From positions 1 through 33,854 of the forward strand of contig JABFSG010000085.1 in the NCBI GenBank assembly GCA_013140715.1: DNA of 33,854 bases. Reading direction: 5' to 3'. The DNA is from Nitrospiraceae bacterium (GTDB lineage Bacteria; Nitrospirota; Nitrospiria; Nitrospirales; Nitrospiraceae). The notes below the pieces were generated by a model. It saw only the letters and a program-made list of their open reading frames with translations, was not told where the DNA came from and ran no database searches. Position numbers and translations under genes: made by a program. This document shows positions 1 to 8,595 of this stretch, in pieces (within the stretch, counting starts at the first letter, position 1; each line of letters begins with the position of its first letter).

Positions 1-872
1 AGGCTGACGAGGTTCGAATGGGCCAGAACCTGTTCAAGCATGGTGAAGAGAATCGGCGGAATCGGAGCGGCATGGGCATCGATCCATTCAGGAAGTCCTT
101 CTTCCCCCTTTGACTCACCGGCCGATTCATGACAGGCCAGCCCCGCCACATGGATTTCTACGACACGTTCCAGAGGAAATCCATCGAGAAATTCGTGGAC
201 GAATCGTTCGAGAGACACCCGTCGGCGCACGGCAGTATAGCGGTACACAGTCCAAAGATGCCCAATGTCCAGCACAAGACCGCAGGGCGCCGTGGCTGTA
301 ACAAACCGAAAAAAATCGGGAATCGGTATCGTGCCTGCAGAAAAATATGTGAGCGGCGGCATCTCCAAGAGGAAAAGCGGCGCAGTCCCGTCTGCCCGAA
401 CAGCCTGTCGATCCATCACCTGCTGAACCGCCGTGATATTGTCGGCCACTACTTGGGCACTCAGCTGCGTGTAGAGTGGGGGGACATAGGTGCCGAACGA
501 ATAACCCGCCATCTGCTTCATTGCACATTCATGGTTCAGCCAGAGACTCTGAAGACTGTTCAGTTGCATGACCATCTCATCGACATCCTGCTGAAAAAAC
601 GGAGATGCCTGCACATCCGGCTGAGTGATCCACAGGCCTTCCCCATGGTAGGCCAGCGGTATGTCCGGCAATGCACGTCGAACGGTTGTCAACGTGGACG
701 TCGTCGCCTTAAAGACTTCGAGATAGCCGGGCTGGAGCCCTCGCTCCCTAAGCCTGTTTACCAGCTCGAACAGATCGGGACTGTAGACGTCGACCGACAG
801 CCCCATCCCCTGGGCAGGAATTTCCCTGAGGCGTCGCCGAAAGTCTCGATGAGCAGAATCTGGCCCAACCAT
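1..872 (-). CDS. MNIO/DUF692-family multinuclear iron enzyme (3' end beyond window)
   Basis: About 290 codons are visible, read leftward from an ATG at 872 with an in-frame stop immediately upstream; the C-terminus lies outside the window. The protein resembles the DUF692 (MNIO) TIM-barrel family, whose members use two or three iron ions to modify Cys, Asp or C-terminal residues of ribosomal peptides (MbnB and BufB types). Candidate metal ligands occur in the family order: His76 (YHGEGL), His114-Glu115, Glu170 (LLEMPP), Asp202 and His205 (LVLDIGHLW), His241 (VEIHVAGL), and Asp265 and His267 (WIDAHAAPI). No signal peptide or membrane segment is seen, so it should be cytoplasmic. It is divergent from the CBS-domain gene and appears to be first in its transcription unit. 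No precursor peptide is visible upstream; any partner would lie left of the window. The family call is solid and the substrate unknown. Confidence 0.85.
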   Translation of the reverse strand, partial: MVGPDSAHRDFRRRLREIPAQGMGLSVDVYSPDLFELVNRLRERGLQPGYLEVFKATTSTLTTVRRALPDIPLAYHGEGLWITQPDVQASPFFQQDVDEMVMQLNSLQSLWLNHECAMKQMAGYSFGTYVPPLYTQLSAQVVADNITAVQQVMDRQAVRADGTAPLFLLEMPPLTYFSAGTIPIPDFFRFVTATAPCGLVLDIGHLWTVYRYTAVRRRVSLERFVHEFLDGFPLERVVEIHVAGLACHESAGESKGEEGLPEWIDAHAAPIPPILFTMLEQVLAHSNLVS

Positions 873-970
873 CTATCGCCCCTTGTGCTGCTCGAACAAT
901 TGGCCTAGTCTATTCGCCGAACCCCTTGTTTGACAAGGGAAGCCCCGGTAACGGACCAGGAAGCCCTATC

Positions 971-979
971 TGCTATACT
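971..979 (+). promoter_or_regulatory. Possible extended -10 promoter for the CBS-domain gene
   Basis: TGCTATACT matches an extended -10 element (TGn followed by TATACT, 5/6 to consensus). It would start a transcript about 60 bases before the ATG at 1049. A TTGACA at 930-935 is too far away (38 bases) to be its -35 partner. This is a pattern match only. Confidence 0.35.
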
Positions 980-1048
980 TGGCTTACGTCGCTGGAGGCG
1001 AAACCCTCACGAATCGTGCAGGCGCGACTCGATGGAGGTCTCGAACCC

Positions 1049-1825
1049 ATGCTGAACGACGAGGACAGGCCCTTCAAGACGACAGAACACCTACAGACTA
1101 TGGTTGCCCATATGATGACACCAGGGGTCGTGCAGGTTCCGGGAGACGTCTCCGTCAGTGAGGCAGCGCTGCTGCTCGAACGAGAACAGGCCCCCTGCCT
1201 GCTCGTCAAGGATACCGACAGCCGATTCGGCTTGATGACGCCGACCGACATCGTCAAGAAAGTCGTCGCTCAGGGGCTCGAACCGCATGATATCGAAGTC
1301 CGGGCGATCATGACGCGCCCGGTGCAGTTCATCGAGTACGATGAGGTCTTGGCAGAAGCCTCGACACTCATGGTGGCAACAGGGGCCTCTCTCCTGATTG
1401 TCACCAAACAAAACCAACCGGTTGGGGTACTCAGTGCGCAAAACTTAATGCTCGCTCCGGCCAGGCGTGACACGAAGATTCCGGTTGTCCTGAGCGTAGT
1501 CGGCCAGGCCTCGGCACAGGGACTGAACTTTAATGCGATGATTACCCAGCTCAACCACGTCGGCGCATTGGTCGAATCGGCAACGAAGCTTGCGCCGAAA
1601 TCCAACGTCGTCCTGGCGTTTTCCATCTCCGGTCAAAACACCCCCTTAACTATTCGAGGAAGGGTTCTAACCGGCGAAATTTCCGGAGCAGAACCGGATA
1701 AGACATCAAGCGGAGCCAGCACCTGGCATATCGATATTCAGTTCACGGACCTCTCATCAAGCGATCTTGCTCGTATCAGGGCCTGGGCGCTTCAAACAAT
1801 GCCTCCCCTGACCAATCACGCTTAA
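1049..1825 (+). CDS. CBS-domain pair with C-terminal PilZ-like domain
   Basis: The protein has 258 residues. The open frame extends upstream to 926, but the ATG at 1049 has a GGAGG about ten bases before it, so I place the start there. Residues roughly 15-130 hold two CBS motifs (VAHMMTPGVVQVP and VRAIMTRPVQFIEYDE are the starts of the two repeats), which usually bind adenosyl ligands such as AMP or ATP. After a short linker with RRDTK, the last ~110 residues have the beta-rich look of a PilZ domain and end in an amphipathic helix (DLARIRAWALQTM). The c-di-GMP signature (RxxxR then D/NxSxxG) is not intact: RRDTK and QLNHVGA are only loose matches. It is probably a cytoplasmic regulatory protein sensing nucleotides. 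The CBS call is firm; the PilZ call is moderate. Confidence 0.75.
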   Translation: MLNDEDRPFKTTEHLQTMVAHMMTPGVVQVPGDVSVSEAALLLEREQAPCLLVKDTDSRFGLMTPTDIVKKVVAQGLEPHDIEVRAIMTRPVQFIEYDEVLAEASTLMVATGASLLIVTKQNQPVGVLSAQNLMLAPARRDTKIPVVLSVVGQASAQGLNFNAMITQLNHVGALVESATKLAPKSNVVLAFSISGQNTPLTIRGRVLTGEISGAEPDKTSSGASTWHIDIQFTDLSSSDLARIRAWALQTMPPLTNHA

Positions 1826-1848
1826 CCACACCCCTATGCTGCGTTTTT

Positions 1849-1877
1849 TTGACCAACAGGCGATCAGCTGATAGAAT
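1849..1877 (+). promoter_or_regulatory. Sigma70-type promoter for the LOG-family gene
   Basis: TTGACC (1849-1854) and TAGAAT (1872-1877) are separated by exactly 17 bases, each 5/6 to consensus. Transcription would start near 1884, about 26 bases before the ATG at 1910. Confidence 0.6.
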
Positions 1878-1909
1878 TTTTTCTGTCTAGGGAATAACCG
1901 TCACCGAAC

Positions 1910-2971
1910 ATGGATAACCGAATGAAAACCTCCCAAACCCATTCCCAGTCCAGGCCCCTCCCCTCGAATGAGGAGCTACTCAACCAAGTTCGCCTCCTGC
2001 TGGACAGTCCGGAAGACGACCTGCAAGCTTCGATTATGAAGGAACTCCTGGCAGGAACGCTTCGGCTCCACGATCCTCATTTGGACATCCTGGACCTCAA
2101 GATCGTCAACCGTGCTGTCAAAGAACTGCGGCATGCCTTCCGCGTCTTTCATGACTATCGCGATAGACGTAAGATCAGCATCTTCGGTTCGGCCCGCACT
2201 GCTCCGGATGACTCAAACTACCGGATGGCCTTCCAGTTTTCCCGTCAGATCGTCGAGGAAGGATTTATGGTCATTACGGGGGGAGCGGACGGGATCATGC
2301 GCGCCTGCCAGGAAGGCGCCGGCCGCGAGAACAGTTTTGGGGTCAATATCATGTTGCCCTTCGAGCAGGGCCCGAATGCCACCATTGCCGATGATCCAAA
2401 ACTCGTCACGTTTAAATACTTCTTTACCCGCAAACTCATCTTTCAGAAAGAAGCCAACGCGATCGCCCTGTTCCCTGGCGGTTTCGGGACCCATGATGAA
2501 GGCTTTGAAATCTTGACCCTCGCCCAGACCGGCAAGAGCGATCCCCAGCCGATCGTCTGTCTTCAGGCTCCCGGTTGCGACTACTGGGACGAGTGGTACG
2601 CCTTCATAAAACGTCAACTCTTGGCCCGTCAATTGATCAACCCTGAAGATCTCAGCCTATTCAAAATCACCACGTCCGTAGATGAGGCGATCGATGAGAT
2701 CAGGAAGTTTTACCGCCGATTCCATTCCATTCGATATGTCGGCCGGCTCCTGGCCATACGGCTGAAAACGAGCATTACCCCCGAGCAGGTAAGCGGCCTG
2801 CATGAAATCTTTGGCGATCTATTATCCGAGGGCACCTTCGAGCTGCGCGGATCGCTCCCGGAAGAACTCGACGAGCCGGACCTGAAGAGCTTGCCCCGGC
2901 TGGCTTTTATCTCCAATCGCAAGAGCGCGAGCCGCTTACGCCAACTGATCGATCACCTCAACCTACTCTGA
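1910..2971 (+). CDS. LOG-family protein (nucleotide 5'-monophosphate nucleosidase-like)
   Basis: The protein has 353 residues, longer than the ~190-residue core of LOG/cytokinin-activating enzymes, with ~85 extra N-terminal and ~100 extra C-terminal residues. The core begins at KISIFGSAR and has a GG-type nucleotide-binding motif (ITGGADGIMRA) and the family signature PGGFGTHDE, which fits PGGxGTxxE. LOG enzymes cleave the ribosyl bond of nucleoside monophosphates, releasing base and ribose 5-phosphate; large bacterial members (PpnN type) act in purine salvage and the stringent response. The arginine and acidic residues of the active site appear present (FFTRKLIF and the final E of the signature). 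The start at 1910 follows a good promoter, but the Shine-Dalgarno is weak (AGGGA about 15 bases upstream); an ATG at 1922 is an alternative. The family is secure, the exact substrate is not. Confidence 0.85.
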   Translation: MDNRMKTSQTHSQSRPLPSNEELLNQVRLLLDSPEDDLQASIMKELLAGTLRLHDPHLDILDLKIVNRAVKELRHAFRVFHDYRDRRKISIFGSARTAPDDSNYRMAFQFSRQIVEEGFMVITGGADGIMRACQEGAGRENSFGVNIMLPFEQGPNATIADDPKLVTFKYFFTRKLIFQKEANAIALFPGGFGTHDEGFEILTLAQTGKSDPQPIVCLQAPGCDYWDEWYAFIKRQLLARQLINPEDLSLFKITTSVDEAIDEIRKFYRRFHSIRYVGRLLAIRLKTSITPEQVSGLHEIFGDLLSEGTFELRGSLPEELDEPDLKSLPRLAFISNRKSASRLRQLIDHLNLL

Positions 2972-2995
2972 CCTCTTCGCACAAAGAGGCTTTAG
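2972..2995 (+). terminator. Weak hairpin after the LOG-family gene
   Basis: CCTCTT (2972-2977) and AAGAGG (2984-2989) form a 6-bp stem with a 6-base loop directly after the stop codon, followed by CTTTAG. The stem and T-run are short, so termination is likely to be partial at best. Confidence 0.35.
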
Positions 2996-3010
2996 TCTCG
3001 GCGGAGCATC

Positions 3011-3910
3011 ATGGTATGCTCTGCCGTAATGAGTGAATCACGCTCACAGCATCCATTTTCTGAGCCCCCCACGGTCGTGCTCTATCACGCCGAATGTGCC
3101 GATGGATTCGGCGCCGCCTGGGCGCTATGGAGTCGATTTCCCACGGCTCGATTCATTCCTGTCAAGCACGGCAATCCCTCTCCCGAAGGACTGCAAGACC
3201 AACGAGTGGTCATCGTGGATTTCAGCTATGCCCGCGAGGCCCTGGAAACCATGGCTCTTCAGACGCAGGCCCTTCTCGTACTCGATCATCACATTACCGC
3301 AGAAAAAGCCCTCGCCGGCCTTCCCTATGCGTATTTCGACATGAAAAAGTCCGGCGCAGTCCTGGCCTGGGAATGGGCGCACGACGAGCCGGTTCCGTGG
3401 CTTCTCGACTATATCCAAGACAAAGACCTCTGGACTTGGGCTCTCCCCCTCAGTCGGGAAATCAATGCGGCTGTCGCCTCATATCCATTCGAGTATCATC
3501 GCTGGAGTCGTTTCACGCAAAAGGAATTGGAGCAGGAAGGCCGGGCTATCTTACGTTATGAAAACGAGCTCGTGAGCAAACTGGCGGCGCAGGCCATGTT
3601 GATCGACTTTCACGGAGCCGTCGTCCCATCGGTCCACAGCGCAATCTTGACGAGCCAGATCGGCGAACGCCTCTCCGCAGAGCACCCGTTCTGCGTCATG
3701 TGGCACGATCGCGATGGACGCCGCTATTACAGCATGCGCTCGAGAGAGGACGGGACGGACGTGGGAGCCATCGCCGCGTCTTTCGGCGGCGGGGGACATA
3801 CACATGCGGCAGGATTTTCGGTCCCTCTCGGACCTGACGGCTCCTTGCCGGACAACCCGACGCTTCCTCGATCGGTCATCGACCGCCGCCGTCCTCCCTC
3901 CCAGGGATGA
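3011..3910 (+). CDS. DHH/DHHA1-family phosphoesterase
   Basis: The protein has 299 residues and belongs to the DHH superfamily of metal-dependent phosphoesterases (RecJ, NrnA and pGpA/oligonucleotide hydrolases). Seen in order: HAECADGFGAAW (motif I), VVIVDFSY (motif II Asp), LVLDHH (the DHH motif), a later Asp in YIQDKDLW, and the C-terminal DHHA1 substrate-binding motif GGGGHTHAAGF. The short, two-domain form without OB-fold or CBS extensions fits a small-substrate phosphohydrolase rather than a RecJ exonuclease. A GGAG lies four bases before the ATG at 3011. An alternative start at 3029 sits eight bases after a TGGTATGCT extended -10 match and could be leaderless. The gene ends four bases before the rhomboid ATG, so the two are probably co-translated. 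The family is clear; the substrate is unknown. Confidence 0.85.
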   Translation: MVCSAVMSESRSQHPFSEPPTVVLYHAECADGFGAAWALWSRFPTARFIPVKHGNPSPEGLQDQRVVIVDFSYAREALETMALQTQALLVLDHHITAEKALAGLPYAYFDMKKSGAVLAWEWAHDEPVPWLLDYIQDKDLWTWALPLSREINAAVASYPFEYHRWSRFTQKELEQEGRAILRYENELVSKLAAQAMLIDFHGAVVPSVHSAILTSQIGERLSAEHPFCVMWHDRDGRRYYSMRSREDGTDVGAIAASFGGGGHTHAAGFSVPLGPDGSLPDNPTLPRSVIDRRRPPSQG

Positions 3911-3914
3911 CATC

Positions 3915-4619
3915 ATGATCCCTCTGCGCGACGATAATCCGACCGAACTGACACCGGTCGTCACGATCGGTTTTATCGTGACCTGCGTCCTCGTCTTTTT
4001 GTACCAGGCGAGCCTACCGGTCGGGCCGGATAATACATTCGTATTCCAGTATGGTGCGATTCCTGCCCTCCTGTTCGGAGAGGCCGACCCTTCCGAAACA
4101 GCCGTCCCCATTCCTGCCTACGCCACCTTGATCACGAGCATGTTCCTCCACGGTGGCTGGATGCACCTGATCGGAAATATGCTCTATCTATGGATCTTCG
4201 GAAACAACATCGAAGACGTCATGGGGCACGCAAAATTCGTCATGTTCTACCTCGCATGCGGGATCCTGGCCGCGTTGAGCCACGCCCTGACCGATCCATC
4301 GTCGGTTGTCCCCATGGTCGGAGCAAGCGGCGCCATTTCCGGTGTATTAGGTGCCTATCTGCTGTTGTTTCCACGAGCTACTGTGCTGGTTCTGATGCCG
4401 GGCTTCGGTGCCACGAGGGTTGCAGCCGGTGTTGTCCTCGGCATGTGGTTCGTCATGCAACTGTTGAGCGGGGGAATGAGCATCGGCAGAACCGGAGGAG
4501 GAGTCGCCTTCTTCGCCCATATCGGCGGGTTTGTGGCTGGGATGGCATTGATCGGTTTGTTCAAACGTGCAGACGTGCCCTACTTCGCCCCACGCCAAAG
4601 AGGCCGGTGGGACGGCTAG
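3915..4619 (+). CDS. Rhomboid-family intramembrane serine protease
   Basis: The protein has 234 residues with about six membrane helices. The catalytic pair is present: Ser138 in GASGAISG and His202 in FFAHIGGFVAGM, together with HGGWMHLIGNMLYLWIFG, which carries the conserved loop and helix-2 Asn88. Rhomboids cut transmembrane substrates within the lipid bilayer. The open frame extends back to 3714, but that part overlaps the DHH gene in another frame. The ATG at 3915 has AGGGA seven bases upstream (3903-3907) and starts four bases after the previous stop, pointing to translational coupling. The C-terminal tail is short and basic. Substrates cannot be read from the sequence. Confidence 0.92.
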   Translation: MIPLRDDNPTELTPVVTIGFIVTCVLVFLYQASLPVGPDNTFVFQYGAIPALLFGEADPSETAVPIPAYATLITSMFLHGGWMHLIGNMLYLWIFGNNIEDVMGHAKFVMFYLACGILAALSHALTDPSSVVPMVGASGAISGVLGAYLLLFPRATVLVLMPGFGATRVAAGVVLGMWFVMQLLSGGMSIGRTGGGVAFFAHIGGFVAGMALIGLFKRADVPYFAPRQRGRWDG

Positions 4620-4647
4620 CGCTCACCAAAGAACCTCCTGCAGTTCA

Positions 4648-6465
4648 TCATGTATCTAACAGCTCACGCACTTTCCCCACCAGCCCCGCCTGTCGATAGG
4701 GCCGCCTCAGGAGATACCGTGGGTTAAGGCGATGCAACACCATCGTTTCATCGTCATATCCAGAAACAAAGAGCGGCTTCATCGTGGGATGTTGTTTCAA
4801 CAGTCGCCTGGCTAAGTCGCGTCCACCGATTTCCGGCATCATGAGATCGCTCACGGTAACATGAACAGCTCCGGCATATTGCTGTGCGAGCAGCAATGCT
4901 TCAACGGGCGAACCGGCCTCCAAGACCTGATAGCGATGCCGTAACAACGTGGAGAGTGCCAGCTTGCGGTCGATTTCATTCGGTTCCACCAGTAGAACCG
5001 TTTCCTGGCCTTTGGCTGAGCCATTTCCCGGAATTGAAGGAGCAAGCGGATGACCTTGCCGTACAAGGGGAAGTGTCACCCGCACAACGGTGCCTTCGCC
5101 AGGCCGGCTGACAACCTCAACCTGCCCGGCACTCTGCTTCACAATGCCATAGACCGCGGTGAGTCCAAGTCCCACATTCATTTCCTTCGTGGAGAAAAAC
5201 GGTTCGAAGATACGAGACTGGGTCTCTAGGCTCATCCCGCCACCGGTATCGGTCACTTGAATCAGCATGCAGGATAGATGCCCACGGACCCCCTGCTTCG
5301 CTTCAATCCGGAGACGACCTCCATCCGGCATGGCATCCCGCGCGTTCACCGCAAGATGAAGCAGGACCTGTTCGAGCCCTTCACGATCGACCTCGACATC
5401 CATCGGTGCCTCGTCGATGGCCATGCTGAGATCAATGGAAGTGGGCAGAAGTCCTCTTATCACTCCATGCATTTCCTCCAGCACTGTCTTGACCGAAAGC
5501 ACCTGCCGAACTTGGCCATCCTGGAGACCCAACCCGGCCAATTGTGCCGTTAGAGCTGCAGCCTGCTCTCCGCTTCGGAATATATCGTCGACCGGCCCAT
5601 AGAGAGGGTCGTCAGATTTGAGGGAGGAGAGGGCCACACCGGTCTGCTTACCGATCACTGAAACCAGATGGCTCAGTTCCTGGGCTATCCCCCCGGCGAT
5701 CCGACTAATCGCTTCCATTTTCTGCGCCTCATGCAATTGCTGCTCGAGGCCTTGCCGTTCTTTCTTCTCCTGCCGTACATGCTCATTCACCCGTGCGAGA
5801 TCGCCTTTGAGACCCTTGATACGAACCTCTAACTGATCGCGCGATGCCTGCAGCCCCTGTTCAGTCTCTTTCAGGGCCTCAATATTCCCCAACAACACCG
5901 TTTTCTGTTGCCGTTCGGCTCCAATCGTTTGCAGCGCGAGTCCGTAGAATATGGCCATCACTAACAAGACCGGTACTCCCAGCAAATGCCCGGGCGACAT
6001 CGAGCCAGTCTGGACAACCCCCTCATAGAGAATGATGCCGTACCCGGTACAGAGCAAAAGAGATAACCCGATGACATGGGAAAGCCGACGCACTGAAGCC
6101 GCAATGAGCATGAGCACGAAATACGACAGGTAGAGATCGGACCGTGCGTTACCGGAAAGATAGATCGTCGCAGTCACGAGGAGTGTGTCGATCCCTACCA
6201 GAGTACCGCTGAACCACGCGGCCCGCAGAATCGACGTCGGCACATACCATAGGCAGAGGATCATCCCCAATAACCCGCCGATGATCACCACGCTCGTAGA
6301 AAGATTGGCCGTCAGTTCTGCTCCGGACAATAACTGATAGGCCAACATGACACCAACCAGCGACTGAAGCACAATATACCGGGGACGTGAAATTGTACTG
6401 TCGTGACCGGAGTCTGCAGTAGGAGATTCGGCAGAACTCTCAGAAGAGAGGGCAAGACTGCTCAT
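4648..6465 (-). CDS. Membrane hybrid sensor kinase-like protein lacking the phospho-acceptor histidine
   Basis: The protein has 605 residues. An ATG at 6489 lies eight codons upstream, but AGGAGG (6479-6474) sits eight bases before the ATG at 6465, so that start is preferred. Residues ~30-180 form about six membrane helices, ~190-250 a coiled coil, ~250-300 a HisKA-like segment, ~355-465 a HATPase domain and ~488-603 a receiver. The H-box reads RIAGGIAQELSHL: the invariant His of GIAHE/D is Gln262 (codon CAG, 5682-5680). The N box (NARDAMPDGG), G1 (DTGGGM), F box (FEPFFSTK) and G2 (VGLGLTAVYG) are intact. The receiver keeps Asp540 but has EPNE instead of the acidic DDE and Arg588 instead of the conserved Lys. 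It may bind ATP without classical autophosphorylation. It is convergent with the rhomboid gene, 28 bases away. Confidence 0.85.
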   Translation of the reverse strand: MSSLALSSESSAESPTADSGHDSTISRPRYIVLQSLVGVMLAYQLLSGAELTANLSTSVVIIGGLLGMILCLWYVPTSILRAAWFSGTLVGIDTLLVTATIYLSGNARSDLYLSYFVLMLIAASVRRLSHVIGLSLLLCTGYGIILYEGVVQTGSMSPGHLLGVPVLLVMAIFYGLALQTIGAERQQKTVLLGNIEALKETEQGLQASRDQLEVRIKGLKGDLARVNEHVRQEKKERQGLEQQLHEAQKMEAISRIAGGIAQELSHLVSVIGKQTGVALSSLKSDDPLYGPVDDIFRSGEQAAALTAQLAGLGLQDGQVRQVLSVKTVLEEMHGVIRGLLPTSIDLSMAIDEAPMDVEVDREGLEQVLLHLAVNARDAMPDGGRLRIEAKQGVRGHLSCMLIQVTDTGGGMSLETQSRIFEPFFSTKEMNVGLGLTAVYGIVKQSAGQVEVVSRPGEGTVVRVTLPLVRQGHPLAPSIPGNGSAKGQETVLLVEPNEIDRKLALSTLLRHRYQVLEAGSPVEALLLAQQYAGAVHVTVSDLMMPEIGGRDLARRLLKQHPTMKPLFVSGYDDETMVLHRLNPRYLLRRPYRQAGLVGKVRELLDT

Positions 6466-6678
6466 CCGTATGACCTCCTGTTCTGGCACCGAAGACGTTA
6501 GGAGTGGAGCAAGTCCTGTACCGATATCTTAGCGGGCGAAACCCTGTTTTTCCCGTAGGCTAGGCCCTGAGAAGTTGAATCATTCGGTCCATATCCCTAC
6601 AACAGGTCACAAAATAGAACGATGCAGCATCCTATCGGTTGATGTCGGAATAGGGACGAGAGGGATGAAGGCAGAAAG

Positions 6679-7857
6679 TTAGGCGGGCTGGGCGGGACCC
6701 TTTGCCAGGCCGTCACGAAATTGCCTGGCATGATTGAGAGCGAAGCTGAGCGACTCGCCAAGAAACGTCACATGTCCCATCTTGCGACGGGGACGAATCA
6801 CAGACTTGCCGTAGAGATGGAGTACCGCACCGGGAATATCCAACAGGGTGCGACAGCCTGCACCCTTCATAAGAACTGCAGCGTCCTCCCCAATGAGATT
6901 CACCATGACGGCTGGACTCAGCAGGCGCACTTCACCAAGCGGCATGCTGCTGGCCGCGCGAACCTGCTGCTCAAACTGGGATACGGTACAGGCATCAATC
7001 GTGTAATGGCCCGAGTTATGGGGCCTTGGTGCGATTTCGTTAATGAGTAACGATCCGCCCGAGAGCTGAAATAATTCGAGACAAAATACCCCGACTCCTT
7101 CCAACCGATGGACCACTTGACGTCCAAGCATGGCCGCTCGATCGGCCACAGCTGAAGATCCTGGGGCCGGCACCTTGCTGGTCCGAAGAATCCCCTCTTC
7201 ATGTTCATTCTCAGCCAAGGGGTACGTGCAACTCTGTCCGTCAGCTCCACGGACAACCAGGATCGAGAGTTCCCGTTCGAACGGTATCAAGGACTCTACG
7301 ATCCATCGCATGCCAGGGCGAGCGGATTCCGACAATGCCCGTTCCACTTCATGGACATCGGATTCTCGAAGGATTCGCCACTGTCCCTTGCCGTCATAAC
7401 CGGCCGTTGCCGTCTTACAGATGGCAGGGTAGCCGACTTGTGCAACGGCCATCGCCAATTGATCCGGAACGGTCAGGCCGGCGAAGGAGGAAACGGGAAA
7501 TCCATTGGAAGCCAAGAATCCCTTTTGTTCGAGACGATCCTGAATCACCCTCAGTACAGCACTCGACGGACGAACCGGCCTCTGCTGCTCCAAGGCTCGA
7601 CAGAGTTCCGCCGGAACGTTCTCCCACTCATAGGTCACGGCCCTGACCAGATCGGTAAACTGCGCAATCGTGTGTTGATCGTCGAATGGAAAGGGAAAGC
7701 TATACGTGGCAATACGATGGGCCGGCGCCTCCGGATCCGGATCCCAGACAGCAACATGGTACCCGAGACGGCGTGCTGCCAGGGTGAACATGGCGCCCAA
7801 TTGTCCGCCGCCCAGAACGCCCAGGACCGATCCCGGCTCAATGACTGGATCCTTCAC
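6679..7857 (-). CDS. purK: 5-(carboxyamino)imidazole ribonucleotide synthase
   Basis: The protein has 392 residues, the normal length for PurK, an ATP-grasp enzyme that carboxylates aminoimidazole ribonucleotide (AIR) with bicarbonate and ATP in de novo purine synthesis. Motifs seen: the N-terminal nucleotide-fold loop [19 protein letters not shown], the glycine-rich ATP lid YDGKGQWRI, the hinge [12 protein letters not shown], and the catalytic acidic segment [17 protein letters not shown]. The start is a GTG at 7857 that overlaps the purE stop in a GTGA arrangement, so translation is coupled and the two genes form one operon. It is cytosolic, and nothing is unusual except the GTG start. Confidence 0.95.
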   Translation of the reverse strand: MKDPVIEPGSVLGVLGGGQLGAMFTLAARRLGYHVAVWDPDPEAPAHRIATYSFPFPFDDQHTIAQFTDLVRAVTYEWENVPAELCRALEQQRPVRPSSAVLRVIQDRLEQKGFLASNGFPVSSFAGLTVPDQLAMAVAQVGYPAICKTATAGYDGKGQWRILRESDVHEVERALSESARPGMRWIVESLIPFERELSILVVRGADGQSCTYPLAENEHEEGILRTSKVPAPGSSAVADRAAMLGRQVVHRLEGVGVFCLELFQLSGGSLLINEIAPRPHNSGHYTIDACTVSQFEQQVRAASSMPLGEVRLLSPAVMVNLIGEDAAVLMKGAGCRTLLDIPGAVLHLYGKSVIRPRRKMGHVTFLGESLSFALNHARQFRDGLAKGPAQPA

Positions 7858-8432
7858 GACTTGCGACTCAGTCTTCTGGCCCCCTTCACTCCGGCTACCA
7901 GGCCTTTCGCTTCAGAAGACTGGAGCACGCTATCCGTCTGTGTCTGACGGAATAGTTTGACGCTGGCGGCAATCTCCGGATACCGGCCAGCCAGAATTTG
8001 CGCGGCCAGCAAGCCGGCATTCTCCGCCCCTCCGATAGCCACCGTAGCGACGGGAATCCCTTTTGGCATCTGCACGATGGAAAGGAGCGAGTCGAGCCCA
8101 CGAAGATTCTCGGTCGGGATCGGAACACCGATGACGGGCAGGTGGGTCTTCGCAGCCAACATCCCGGGAAGATGAGCCGCCCCGCCGGCGCCGGCAATAA
8201 TGACTTCGATCCCCCGGCTGGGAGCTTGCTCCGCATAGGAGAACAAGCGATCAGGGGTTCGGTGCGCGGAGACGACCAACAATTCGTGCGGGATCCCGAG
8301 ATCTGCCAGAATTGCAACGGCCTTTTCTAAGATTGGGAAATCGGATTTGCTTCCACCCAACACTCCGACTAGAGGATGGGGACGATCCTCTCCCTGCCGT
8401 CGTGATCGTGGTCCTTTGCTGAAACGAGACAT
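7854..8432 (-). CDS. purE: 5-(carboxyamino)imidazole ribonucleotide mutase
   Basis: The protein has 192 residues and belongs to the class I PurE family, which moves the carboxylate of N5-CAIR to C4 of the imidazole ring, the step after PurK. Visible signatures are [12 protein letters not shown] (substrate phosphate loop), VSAHRTPDR with the catalytic His, and [17 protein letters not shown] ~20-residue basic N-terminal extension ([16 protein letters not shown]) precedes the usual start, and ~25 residues extend the C-terminus. AAGGA lies about 11 bases before the ATG, slightly far; an internal start is possible but none has a better site. It overlaps purK by four bases. Pairing with purK shows the organism uses the N5-CAIR route. 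Confidence 0.95.
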   Translation of the reverse strand: MSRFSKGPRSRRQGEDRPHPLVGVLGGSKSDFPILEKAVAILADLGIPHELLVVSAHRTPDRLFSYAEQAPSRGIEVIIAGAGGAAHLPGMLAAKTHLPVIGVPIPTENLRGLDSLLSIVQMPKGIPVATVAIGGAENAGLLAAQILAGRYPEIAASVKLFRQTQTDSVLQSSEAKGLVAGVKGARRLSRKS

Positions 8433-8537
8433 ATTCGCGCGAATCCTTCTTCCACGGCTCTCTGACTCATAACCCTCAACGCAGCCCCCACCTTATCGAT
8501 TCTCTGACGGATGGTCAAGCTCGCTGCAGCTGGAGTA

Positions 8538-8595
8538 CTAGGTTGAGGTCAAAGTTGAGCGAAGGCCTGCTTCCTTCACTTCAACCTTAACCTAG
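8538..8595. repeat. Imperfect long hairpin in the purE upstream gap
   Basis: The arm at 8538-8565 (starting CTAGGTTGAGGT and ending GAAGG) pairs imperfectly with the arm at 8573-8595 (starting CCTTCACTTCAACC and ending AACCTAG) around a 7-base loop. It lies in the 373-base gap 8433-8805, about 105 bases upstream of purE. Its GTTGAGGT/AACCTTAACC wording looks like a simple intergenic palindromic repeat rather than a terminator, as no T-run follows. Apart from this hairpin and the partial repeat at 8676-8753, I see nothing else in the gap. Confidence 0.6.

Noticed and set aside
129-908. Open frame of 259 codons on the plus strand over the MNIO gene
   Set aside because: It is antisense to a gene with clear family motifs, has no recognised domain and shows low-quality sequence rich in Arg, Cys and Pro.
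930-935. TTGACA as a -35 box for the CBS gene
   Set aside because: The nearest -10 candidate is 38 bases away, too far to act with it.
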